Assembly: GCA_030630585.1 (NCBI GenBank)
Contig: DAOVMU010000030.1
Location: 1-11,063, forward strand
Origin: Candidatus Bathyarchaeota archaeon
Lineage (GTDB): Archaea; Thermoproteota; Bathyarchaeia; Bathyarchaeales; Bathycorpusculaceae
DNA: 11,063 nt
Direction: 5' to 3'
Both the position numbers and the translations under genes were made by a program. This document shows, in pieces, positions 1-6,242 of the stretch (within the stretch, counting starts at the first letter, position 1; every line of letters begins with the position of its first letter). A model generated the notes under the pieces. That model was not told where the DNA came from. It worked only from the letters and a program-made list of their open reading frames with translations, and made no database searches.

Positions 1-811
1 CTTGTCCATTATTTGTCAGGTTTAGACCTTCAACTGTTATGTTGGTACAGTTTATGAGTGCTAAATATCCAATCTGCTGATGAGTTGCAGGGCTTATCAC
101 AAGGTCCTTCTGGTTTACAAGATAGTGAAGGGGTTTCCCATCTACAAAGTTGGAAACGTCAATTGAATGCATGAAATGATCTAGTTCATGTCCCCAAACG
201 TCGAAGTTGTATTTGTTGTCGTTCATCATGTTTTCAGAGAAAGTGTTGTTAGAAGTCAAGTGAAGCTGGACGCCTTGATAGGTGTTGTTCATTATGTCGT
301 TTCCAGAGAAAGTATTATTAGAAGAGTGAAGGAGCTTGACTCCACGCCATCCATTGTTTGTTATGTGGTTTTCTGAGAGGATATTGTTAAAGGATGAGTC
401 AAGTAGGACGCCTTGAAAACTGTTGCTTGTTACGTGACTCCTAGAAATGGTGCTGTTAGAACACCCATATAGATTGACGCCGCAGCTAAATTTTCTGATT
501 TCAATATTCTTGATTGTAACGTTGTTTCTCCCCGAAAGATATATCCCGTTTCCCCATCCTGTTCCTTGAAGTGTGTATTCAGCTCCATCGATTATTATGT
601 TGCTTCTCTCAACTACAATCGAACCATTAATGTTACCAATGAATGTGTAAACGTTTCCGTAACGTTGAATCTTAGTAGTACCGTCAACTGATCCGTCTGG
701 CCTAATGTAAATCGTTTCATATGCTTTCACCATCTGAAATTCAAGTGCTACACCTAACAATCCGATGAGAATAATCGTTAAAGTCGTTAACGATACAAGT
801 TTTCTACTCAT
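1..811 (-). CDS. NosD-like secreted parallel beta-helix protein, partial (C-terminus outside window)
   Basis: The frame is open from an ATG at 811 to the window edge, giving 270 codons without a stop. Residues 1-30 form a signal peptide: a short basic start (MSRK), a hydrophobic core, and a likely cleavage site after VKA. The body carries repeats of about 23 residues with the pattern NNTxSxNxxxNNxxxGVxL, at roughly residues 110-200. These are right-handed beta-helix coils (PbH1/NosD type). They are followed by a segment around residues 205-265 (DGKPLHYLVNQKDL, then IGYLALINCTNITVEGL) that recurs in archaeal NosD-like surface proteins. Many N-x-S/T sequons suggest glycosylation outside the cell. 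An in-frame stop lies two codons upstream of ATG 811, so this is the first possible start. Family members are often large surface or carbohydrate-binding proteins; no specific substrate can be read here. The gap to adk is 106 bases and includes a short inverted repeat (TGGAA-AA-TTCCA, 856-867). Confidence 0.85.
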   Translation of the reverse strand, partial: MSRKLVSLTTLTIILIGLLGVALEFQMVKAYETIYIRPDGSVDGTTKIQRYGNVYTFIGNINGSIVVERSNIIIDGAEYTLQGTGWGNGIYLSGRNNVTIKNIEIRKFSCGVNLYGCSNSTISRSHVTSNSFQGVLLDSSFNNILSENHITNNGWRGVKLLHSSNNTFSGNDIMNNTYQGVQLHLTSNNTFSENMMNDNKYNFDVWGHELDHFMHSIDVSNFVDGKPLHYLVNQKDLVISPATHQQIGYLALINCTNITVEGLNLTNNGQ

Positions 812-917
812 ACGACATCATTTGCCATTTTTTCAGCTTCAATTCTTATGACTTCTGGAAAATTCCATGTGGCCTAAAGCACGGATTAAGATTCTGTCAA
901 GTCCTCCCACGGATCAT

Positions 918-1592
918 TCACTTTGTTAAGTTTCGCGGGAAGCCTTGCTTTCTGGACGCATCGATTATCACCTTTATTTTCTCAACTACCACTTCAGGTG
1001 GAATCATCATGTCGTCGCAGTGAACATCTTTTAAGAGCCTTTTTTTCTTGTACCATTCTACCAGGGGTTCAGTCTTCTTTCGGTAGACGTCTAGGCGTTC
1101 CTGTATAACTTTTGGCTTGTCGTCTTCTCTTTGATAAAGCCCGCTGCTACATTCGTCACATACGGTGTCTTTCTTAGGTTTCAGCGTCAACTTGTTGTAT
1201 ATGGCTCCGCACTTTTTGCAGGTTAACCTGTTTGATAAGCGTTGAATGATAATCTTGTCTGGAACGTTCAAGTTTATGACGAGATCGACCTTTGATATTC
1301 CATCCAAGGCTTCCGCTTGCCTTGCAGTTCTAGGAAAACCATCAAGTATGAAACCCTTCTCGCAACAAGGTTTTCTCAACCTCCTTGCCAAGAGCTTAAT
1401 GATTATATCGTCGGGGACCAATTCACCTTTATCACTGTATTCTTTTATTTCGTTTCCAAGCTTTGTTTGCGCCTTTATTTCTTCTCGAACAATGTCGCCG
1501 GTTGATATGTGTGGAATCCCAAGGATTACCGTTAGCCTTGAAGCATAAGTTCCTTTACCAGCGCCAGGGGGACCTAGCAAAATAATCCTCAT
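918..1592 (-). CDS. adk: adenylate kinase (zinc-containing LID type)
   Basis: It catalyses reversible phosphoryl transfer, ATP + AMP to 2 ADP, in the cytoplasm. The 224-residue protein has the P-loop GPPGAGKGT (residues 7-15), the AMP-binding stretch STGDIVRE (30-37), the DGFPRT motif with Arg88, and a LID with two Cys pairs (C125-x2-C128 and C145-x2-C148) that should bind a structural zinc. QREDDKPKVIQERL (154-167) supplies the LID arginine and aspartates. The start is the ATG at 1592, preceded by a good AGGTGA site five bases away. A longer frame reaching 1673 would add 27 residues before the P-loop strand and overlap the FKBP end, so it is rejected. It lies 25 bases downstream of the FKBP gene and is probably cotranscribed with it. 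The size and the long-type LID match bacterial-like kinases also found in some archaea, not the short archaeal AdkA. Confidence 0.96.
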   Translation of the reverse strand: MRIILLGPPGAGKGTYASRLTVILGIPHISTGDIVREEIKAQTKLGNEIKEYSDKGELVPDDIIIKLLARRLRKPCCEKGFILDGFPRTARQAEALDGISKVDLVINLNVPDKIIIQRLSNRLTCKKCGAIYNKLTLKPKKDTVCDECSSGLYQREDDKPKVIQERLDVYRKKTEPLVEWYKKKRLLKDVHCDDMMIPPEVVVEKIKVIIDASRKQGFPRNLTK

Positions 1593-1617
1593 AAAGGTCA
1601 CCTTAGAGATCCATGGA

Positions 1618-2337
1618 CTAACTGCTTGTTGCAGACTCCGTCTCTGTTTTGGGTTCTGCCTTAAACGTTTCAATGAATCTTACAGAGGTTATTTTCGGGA
1701 AAAACCTTTGAATGTCCATGGCTGTCCCTCTCTTCGCTACCTGAATTCCTTCTACGTAAAAAGCTTCTTCAGGCATCTCTATATTGACCGTTTTTTCTTT
1801 GACCGTAACCTTGAATTTTGATCCTTCTACGGCTGGTATTCTGCGGTGGATTAAAGCCGCCATCTTTTCTTTTTTTGTTCTAAGTTTCTTCTGAATAGTC
1901 ACTTCGTAGACTAAGGTTTTTCCAGCCAGTGGTAGGTTAAAATCCAACAAAACCCGTCCAGCACCAATAGTTCGCACTGTAGCCATTTTGCCGTTATATT
2001 CAACACGCATCCCAAGACTAGGAGTTACTCCCTTACCTGTTAACTGCCTTAATGAAACACGTTTAACTTTTTCAGGGTCTCTTTCTCCGAAGGCTTTTTC
2101 AGGGGGTATCTCAATCACTGCGGTTTTGCCAATTTCCATTGTTGTTAAGCTTTCATCTAATGCTTCAAGAACCCATCCCTCGCCTATCACTACGAGTTTT
2201 GGTTCGTAGATTTCGCCTTCCTTGTACAAGCCTTCTTTTTTGGCAGTTTCCTCCATAGTTGTGTCGAAAATCTCACCTGTCTCTTTCACTCTTCCTACAT
2301 GGTCGACAAGCACGAAAACTCCTTTCCGTAAAGCCAT
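1618..2337 (-). CDS. FKBP-type peptidyl-prolyl cis-trans isomerase, long archaeal two-domain form
   Basis: It catalyses cis-trans isomerisation of prolyl bonds and acts as a folding chaperone in the cytoplasm. The 239 residues begin with an FKBP core (about 1-85: GEIFDTT at 21-27, then IGEGWVLEALDESL at 51-64 and AVIEIPPEKAFGERD at 73-87). An insert-in-flap chaperone domain covers about 86-130, and the core resumes at LPLAGKTLVYEV (135-146). A C-terminal domain of about 85 residues is typical of the long archaeal FKBPs. In most relatives the last core motif reads NHPLAG; here His is replaced by Leu (N134-L-P-L-A-G), a visible departure whose effect is unknown. The acidic, Thr/Ser-rich tail is probably disordered. 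ATG 2337 follows a GAGATGAT site and is the first gene of a two-gene unit with adk. Confidence 0.94.
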   Translation of the reverse strand: MALRKGVFVLVDHVGRVKETGEIFDTTMEETAKKEGLYKEGEIYEPKLVVIGEGWVLEALDESLTTMEIGKTAVIEIPPEKAFGERDPEKVKRVSLRQLTGKGVTPSLGMRVEYNGKMATVRTIGAGRVLLDFNLPLAGKTLVYEVTIQKKLRTKKEKMAALIHRRIPAVEGSKFKVTVKEKTVNIEMPEEAFYVEGIQVAKRGTAMDIQRFFPKITSVRFIETFKAEPKTETESATSS

Positions 2338-2381
2338 AATTCATCATCTCTTGGGCATTTGCCAAACTAAGTTTTCAGCTT

Positions 2382-2390
2382 CAATAAAAG
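2382..2390 (-). promoter_or_regulatory. TATA-like box for the FKBP-adk operon
   Basis: On the minus strand the sequence reads CTTTTATTG after a purine-rich GCGAAAG that could be the BRE. It lies about 50 bases upstream of ATG 2337. This predicts a transcription start near 2360 and a leader of about 20 bases containing the Shine-Dalgarno site. No other AT-rich box is as well placed. Confidence 0.5.
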
Positions 2391-2614
2391 CTTTCGCTTA
2401 CTACAGTTCAAAGATTCCGTGCGGGGGGTTTTCGAGTTGAAACAGCTTTTTGTGTGATAGTAGAAAAAAAGAAGTGGCCAGCACACGATAATTGTTAAAA
2501 GAGGTTATTATTGGTCAAACATCAATTATGAATTTGAAATTCAATTTTGAAATGTTGATCTTGTTTTCTGAAACTAAATATTTAGCAATTGGCCCTTTAA
2601 GAATGGTGTAAAAA

Positions 2615-2791
2615 TTGAAAACTCATGACGAAAACACTTGTAATAAAAACATATTTAACTTAGTCTCAATTAGTGCAAAAAAAACATGTGAAAACATAGA
2701 GCTTAGAAACATCAACATGGAAGAAAGCATTTCTCGAAAAGAAAGGAAAAAGGTAGCAAATGAACCATTGTACTTGACTCGATATGAATAA
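2615..2791 (+). CDS. candidate small protein, 58 residues, TTG start
   Basis: No family is recognised. The frame starts at TTG 2615, has a GGTG element eight bases upstream, and a TATA-like AAATATTTA at 2575-2583, about 35 bases before the start. It ends with TAA. The product is Lys/Glu/Asn-rich with two cysteines (KKTCENIELRNINMEE in the middle, basic SRKERKKVAN near the end) and no membrane segment. Spacing of promoter, ribosome site and start is coherent. The purine-rich strand could still produce such a composition by chance, and an antisense frame competes, so this is tentative. Confidence 0.3.
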   Translation: MKTHDENTCNKNIFNLVSISAKKTCENIELRNINMEESISRKERKKVANEPLYLTRYE

Positions 2792-2945
2792 AACAGTGGC
2801 GAATAGCCAGCTGAAAAGGCTGTTTTTGGTTTCAAACCTAGCTTTTTAGTTTCTCCAGAACGATCGTTGGACAAAACGCGCTTTTTTTGTGACACAATCG
2901 ATGCCATTTTTTCCAGAGATCCGTTTTGTGATTTCTCTTTCATCC

Positions 2946-3185
2946 TTAGTCCAGATTTCCATCATCTATCTTTACTCCGACTCTAGCCTCTTTGATTTTC
3001 AGAAATCCCTTTTCTTCCAGTATTCCTCTAGACTCATTTTTTGTCTGCACTGGAAAACTATGAATGCTGCAGTCTGTATACGTTGTGGCTTTGAGAAAGA
3101 AAGGCAAAACTCCAAAAATTTACATTGCAGCTAAGATTAGTATGCGCCACCCATATTTTCTGAATAGTAAATTTAGATTCCGTCT
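2946..3185 (-). pseudogene. possible broken gene for a small membrane-anchored protein (in-frame TAA)
   Basis: On the minus strand one frame reads from 3185 to the stop at 2946-2948 and is interrupted by a single TAA at 3120-3122. Before the TAA it gives a basic-hydrophobic stretch (FRKYGWRILILAAM); after it, IFGVLPFFLKATTYTDC and then a soluble part ending ARVGVKIDDGNLD. The two hydrophobic halves join into one plausible transmembrane segment that the stop cuts in two. There is no ATG in this frame upstream; an ATG at 3189 opens a different frame (42 residues), so a frameshift near 3150 is also possible. No family was recognised. A chance open frame cannot be excluded, nor a sequencing error at the TAA. 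Confidence 0.25.
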
Positions 3186-3190
3186 TCATA

Positions 3191-3230
3191 ACTTAATTAT
3201 GTGCTTAATAGCCAAATGAAACTTAGGTGA
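3191..3230 (+). promoter_or_regulatory. promoter and ribosome site of the coiled-coil gene
   Basis: A TATA-like CTTAATTATG lies at 3192-3201. AGGTGA at 3225-3230 sits seven bases before TTG 3238. The box-to-start distance predicts a short leader that contains the Shine-Dalgarno site. The strong AGGTGA is the reason for choosing TTG 3238 as the start. Confidence 0.5.
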
Positions 3231-3237
3231 GAACAGT

Positions 3238-3624
3238 TTGACCTTGTCACTAGAAGTTGAAGATCTGCAAAAGAAAAAGTCAGAATTGGAAGATGAGTTG
3301 CAGTCACTAACGGACAAAGAGAAGGCTTTGAAAGAAGATGTAAAGACACTTGAAGTCAACGTGGCGATTCAGAATCTGGAAGAAAAGACTAGGGCAAAAC
3401 GCGAAGCTGTAGAAAAGTTGGAATCGAGGAAAAACGATCTAGAAAAAGAATTAAAAGAACCAGAAATTTCCAAGACAACTGATGAACAAGAACCTGAAGT
3501 TACAGAGAAAGCTGAAGAACAAGAAGCAGACGTAATGGTAACCGTAGCTCCTGTTGAAAGCCAAGAGCCTGTACAGTCAAAAGAACAACATAAACAAGAA
3601 ACAAAGAAACGCAGATTTTTCTAA
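3238..3624 (+). CDS. coiled-coil protein of unknown function, TTG start
   Basis: The 128-residue product is almost entirely charged. Residues 1-75 have heptad-like spacing of Leu/Val among Lys and Glu (VEDLQKKKSELEDELQSL, then EKLESRKNDLEKELKE), so a long alpha-helical coiled coil is expected. Residues 76-120 are Glu/Gln/Val/Pro-rich and probably disordered. The chain ends in a basic-aromatic KKRRFF. There is no signal peptide, membrane segment or cysteine. The start is TTG, set by the AGGTGA seven bases upstream; no ATG occurs before residue 99. It stands alone, flanked by intergenic DNA. Such proteins may be structural, chromosome-associated or adaptor proteins, but nothing in the sequence decides this. 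Confidence 0.75.
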   Translation: MTLSLEVEDLQKKKSELEDELQSLTDKEKALKEDVKTLEVNVAIQNLEEKTRAKREAVEKLESRKNDLEKELKEPEISKTTDEQEPEVTEKAEEQEADVMVTVAPVESQEPVQSKEQHKQETKKRRFF

Positions 3625-3830
3625 GCACCATAAAGAACAGGCCTCGCACTCTATCTTCGACATTTCCTTTGCATCTTACTTCCATCTTACCTAGGTTTAA
3701 GTAGATTGAAGTCAATTGGAAATTCTCATTCGTGCGCTGCAAACTCGCTTTACTTGACAAGGACGGGCGTTGAACAAGAAGTAGCGTCTTTAATTGCGGC
3801 GGCTGTGATTATTCCCTGTTAGTGCACGCT

Positions 3831-4457
3831 TTATTTCAGTACTTTTCCGGTTTCCATATACCATAAATACAAATCTAACTCTGCCAAATTGAGATTTGAT
3901 TTTACTGCAATTTCAGTCAGTAACGCTTCAGTTTCTAAATATTTTCTTTTCGTTAATACTTTTGGCTTTTTAGTCATTTTGTGCCTTGTTAAGACATCGA
4001 TTATGTGAAAGTCTATAATGGCAAGATTAGTGTAGCCTATGTTTCTAAGGAAATGACTTGCTTCTTTATGCCCGATTCCTTTTATGTTATTAACCAGCCA
4101 TTCTCTTAATTCGTTTTCATCATTAATCGTTTTGATCACTTTTCTTATCGAGTCTTTGTATTTTCTTGCATTCACAATATATCTTGCTCTTGTGTTGGGA
4201 TAACGGTGACCCAATTCCCTTAACTTTTTTGCCAGATCTGATTCTGGAAGAGTTAGAAATTCGTTTCCTATCTCCATTTGAATCTTCATGCTTCGTTCAG
4301 CGTTAAAATTCGCAGTCAAAATACAGAAACAAAGCTCCTCAAAGATTTCATTACTCGACTCGTTGCCCATTTTTCTGAATTTTCTCAAGCGAGCATCTAC
4401 AAGATTTTTCACTTCGCTGTTCGTCAGATTCTCCACAGATTTCAATAGTCTTTTCAT
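3831..4457 (-). CDS. ogg: N-glycosylase/DNA lyase, archaeal Ogg2 family (8-oxoguanine repair)
   Basis: A bifunctional base-excision repair enzyme that removes 8-oxoguanine and cleaves the abasic site by beta-elimination. The 208 residues fit the family length (about 207). A helix-hairpin-helix is visible at NNIKGIGHKEASHFLRNIGY (123-142). The Schiff-base lysine is K131 and the activating aspartate D149 (AIIDFHIID), 18 residues apart as in the HhH-GPD superfamily. The chain ends exactly in lysine (K208). In Ogg2 enzymes the C-terminal lysine takes part in recognising guanine/8-oxoguanine, so its presence supports full function. ATG 4457 has a GGTGA site nine bases upstream. It is transcribed alone, 116 bases downstream of the reductive-dehalogenase-like gene and on the same strand. 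Confidence 0.93.
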   Translation of the reverse strand: MKRLLKSVENLTNSEVKNLVDARLRKFRKMGNESSNEIFEELCFCILTANFNAERSMKIQMEIGNEFLTLPESDLAKKLRELGHRYPNTRARYIVNARKYKDSIRKVIKTINDENELREWLVNNIKGIGHKEASHFLRNIGYTNLAIIDFHIIDVLTRHKMTKKPKVLTKRKYLETEALLTEIAVKSNLNLAELDLYLWYMETGKVLK

Positions 4458-4488
4458 CGTTCTCGTTCACCAACACTCGAGAAACGAC

Positions 4489-4497
4489 CAAATAAAG
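4489..4497 (-). promoter_or_regulatory. TATA-like box for ogg
   Basis: The minus strand reads ATATCTTTATTTGG around here, about 35 bases upstream of ATG 4457. The predicted start of transcription near 4467 leaves a leader of about ten bases. This suggests ogg has its own promoter rather than depending on the upstream gene. Confidence 0.45.
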
Positions 4498-4573
4498 ATA
4501 TCATACGATCCGTGCGCGCCAAGACAAGCGTTCTGCAGCATCCAACCTACTATTACACTGTTTACTGCTTCAG

Positions 4574-5653
4574 TTACTTTTGATTTGGTTCCCAAAATTC
4601 TTTTGGAGAAAGACTGATTTCCCCTGCTGATGCAACGTTATATGGACAAACTTTTATGCAAGTCGAACAGTCTGTACCGTTTTCGCACCAGTAAAGATAG
4701 CATCGTTCAACATGGACATACCACTTGGATGCTCCCGGATTATTAGATCGACACACCGCTTCAAAGCTTGGTTCGTTATCCATTGAAATAGCACCTGCCT
4801 CGCAATGTTCAGCACACAACTTGCATTTTTTGCAGAACTCTTCTACACCGAACTCGATGGGTTTATCAGGTTCCAGAGGAAGGTTTGTTAAGATCTTGCA
4901 AAGTCTCACTCTTGGACCATATTGAGGCGTTATTAACAAGCCATTGCGACCAAGCTCCCCAAGTCCAGCATCAATCGCAAGTGGAATGCTTAAGGCAGTA
5001 TCATTTCCGCATTGTATCGCTTCATATCCAAGATTCCGAATAAACTCACCAACGCCAGCAAGTATAAACGCCATTTTCGAGTAACCCACTCCAGTAGCAG
5101 CCGCAGCTGGAACAGCAGGAGAAGTTGCAATTCCATCTGCATCCATTTCAACTGCCACAACAATAACATTTTGAAACTTTCTTGGAACATCAACGTCTGC
5201 ATATAACCAGTCTCTGTTAAATTTACATACCCCAACCAACGATGCACCGAAAAGTTTTGCTGCTCGCTTGATAAGAATGCTCATTTGATGCGGGTCGTCA
5301 ACTTCATATCTTGTTTTTGTCCAATCAATTCCAACAGTGTCCACTTGGGTTCTGTTAGGTTTGATTTTCTTCCATGAAAAACCACCTTCAAAAGCGTCAT
5401 GCACTATCCAAGAAGCATAGGCTAATGCGAAGTCAACTCTTGAATAACCCGGCTTTTCCTCCGAAATCATGCGGAGCACTTTCTCATCGTACATTCGCCT
5501 ATAGCCTTTCCATGACGAATCCCACGCTACCCTGTGAAAAATTATGTTTTTACTATCGAAGCGGTGAAGCTTAGATTCAGCAATAACGTAGGGTGGCTTT
5601 TCAAGCGTTTTTACCTTAGCCTCTGGAATTTTCTCTGCTTGATATGAATTCAT
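4574..5653 (-). CDS. reductive-dehalogenase-like corrinoid/iron-sulfur protein, soluble, no Tat signal
   Basis: The 359-residue protein matches the catalytic part of RdhA-type enzymes, relatives of epoxyqueuosine reductase QueG. Visible blocks are GYSKMAFILAGVGEFIRNLGY (190-210 region), IPLAIDAGLGELGRNGLL (223-240), PQYGPRVRLCKILTNLPL (243-260), and then two ferredoxin-like motifs. The first is C274-x2-C277-x2-C280-x3-C284, followed by Glu rather than the usual Pro. The second is C323-x5-C329-x2-C332-x3-C336-P. By family knowledge it should bind cobalamin and two [4Fe-4S] clusters. The N-terminus lacks the twin-arginine signal, the length is short of the 450-500 residues of respiratory enzymes, and no RdhB membrane anchor lies nearby. 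A cytoplasmic reductase with an unknown substrate is therefore likelier than dehalorespiration. ATG 5653 is the first start; its ribosome site is weak. Confidence 0.88.
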   Translation of the reverse strand: MNSYQAEKIPEAKVKTLEKPPYVIAESKLHRFDSKNIIFHRVAWDSSWKGYRRMYDEKVLRMISEEKPGYSRVDFALAYASWIVHDAFEGGFSWKKIKPNRTQVDTVGIDWTKTRYEVDDPHQMSILIKRAAKLFGASLVGVCKFNRDWLYADVDVPRKFQNVIVVAVEMDADGIATSPAVPAAAATGVGYSKMAFILAGVGEFIRNLGYEAIQCGNDTALSIPLAIDAGLGELGRNGLLITPQYGPRVRLCKILTNLPLEPDKPIEFGVEEFCKKCKLCAEHCEAGAISMDNEPSFEAVCRSNNPGASKWYVHVERCYLYWCENGTDCSTCIKVCPYNVASAGEISLSPKEFWEPNQK

Positions 5654-5720
5654 AGCCTAGCACGCAAAGGTGTAAGGGAATACAGTTGCAAGTTAGATTT
5701 CTTTGTTTCTATTCTTAACA

Positions 5721-5730
5721 AGCACGTGCT
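5721..5730. repeat. perfect 10-bp palindrome AGCACGTGCT
   Basis: A self-complementary AGCACGTGCT lies between the minus-strand reductive-dehalogenase-like start (5653) and the plus-strand short ORF (5778). It is placed where a dimeric regulator could control either direction. Chance occurrence is possible. Confidence 0.35.
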
Positions 5731-5750
5731 CACTGCATGAACATTTGACA

Positions 5751-5759
5751 AGTATTAAT
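5751..5759 (+). promoter_or_regulatory. TATA-like box of a leaderless-type promoter
   Basis: AGTATTAATAC is centred about 23 bases before ATG 5778. This is the spacing expected when transcription begins at or next to the start codon. No Shine-Dalgarno site lies between the box and the ATG. Confidence 0.4.
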
Positions 5760-5777
5760 ACAAAATAGTGTGGACCA

Positions 5778-5897
5778 ATGATTTTTGGAGGATCTGTTGA
5801 AACGAAAAGATATTATGTGGAAAACCCGCCGTTCATATTATGCATTGCTAGAATTGTGAGAAACGTGGACATTGCCTTTTGGATTAGCTATGCTTAA
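5778..5897 (+). CDS. candidate 39-residue protein, leaderless
   Basis: ATG to TAA gives 39 residues: a short Gly-rich start (MIFGGSVETK), an aromatic stretch RYYVENPPF, and a hydrophobic, partly amphipathic end (ILCIARIVRNVDIAFWISYA). The TATA-like box is about 23 bases upstream, so an mRNA starting at the ATG is expected. An overlapping frame has GGAGG five bases before TTG 5796, but it stops after 20 codons. The family is unknown. It could be a small membrane-associated peptide or the N-terminal remnant of a longer gene. Composition and promoter spacing are the only support. Confidence 0.35.
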   Translation: MIFGGSVETKRYYVENPPFILCIARIVRNVDIAFWISYA

Positions 5898-5917
5898 GGT
5901 AATTCTAGATTTTTCAG

Positions 5918-6088
5918 ATGATTAAAAGAGCAAGTATCAGAACATCCGGCCCTAACGAAGCAAAATGGTTACTGATGGAATCCATCTTCACTCCTTTCCT
6001 AATATTAGCCAGTTCTAGGGTGCGCTGGATTCGGAAACAACAAGAAACGAAGATTCTTCCTCCACATTTTTTTGCCGTGATGATGTAG
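5918..6088 (+). CDS. candidate 56-residue ORF, doubtful
   Basis: ATG 5918 to TAG 6086-6088 encodes a basic product with one hydrophobic patch (SIFTPFLILASS) and an Arg/Gln/Lys-rich middle. It follows the 39-residue ORF by 20 bases. There is no convincing Shine-Dalgarno site and no recognised family, and an antisense frame (6244 to 6005) overlaps it. It is listed because the region otherwise holds nothing. Confidence 0.15.
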   Translation: MIKRASIRTSGPNEAKWLLMESIFTPFLILASSRVRWIRKQQETKILPPHFFAVMM

Positions 6089-6242
6089 TGGTGCCAAGTG
6101 ATTGTGATCCCTCTCTTTTCCTTGTATCTCTATGCAAACTCCTTGATCATGCGTGATAGTCGGTGTCGTTTCAAGTCTGAGTGAACTCCAATCTGAATTG
6201 GACCTCATAAGAGAGATATCGAAGAGCAAGAGAGGTTTGATC

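Larger units (their letters stand above)
2338..3237. other. 900-bp stretch without a confident gene
   Basis: Nothing here matches a family I recognise. It holds the FKBP promoter, a small inverted repeat (GAATT-TGA-AATTC, 2530-2542), a candidate 58-residue plus-strand ORF (2615-2791), and a minus-strand open frame broken by TAA (2946-3185). Two bases past the end of that frame, an ATG at 2943 opens another minus-strand frame to 2623 (106 codons). Its first half is basic and polar; its second half is hydrophobic and lies opposite the plus-strand ORF, so the two cannot both be coding there. The coiled-coil gene promoter is at the right end. The mixture of short open frames suggests decayed genes or small proteins. 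Confidence 0.5.

Noticed and set aside
1593..1673. Longer adk reading frame with 27 extra N-terminal residues
   Set aside because: The extra residues precede the first beta strand of the kinase, overlap the FKBP C-terminus, and the internal ATG 1592 has a strong AGGTGA site.
3650..3822. Plus-strand open frame ending VEQEVASLIAAAVIIPC
   Set aside because: About 40 codons with only TTG starts and no ribosome site; considered chance.
6060..6190. Possible C/D-box guide RNA (GTGATGA near 6077)
   Set aside because: No CTGA box at the proper distance; the next one is about 100 bases away.
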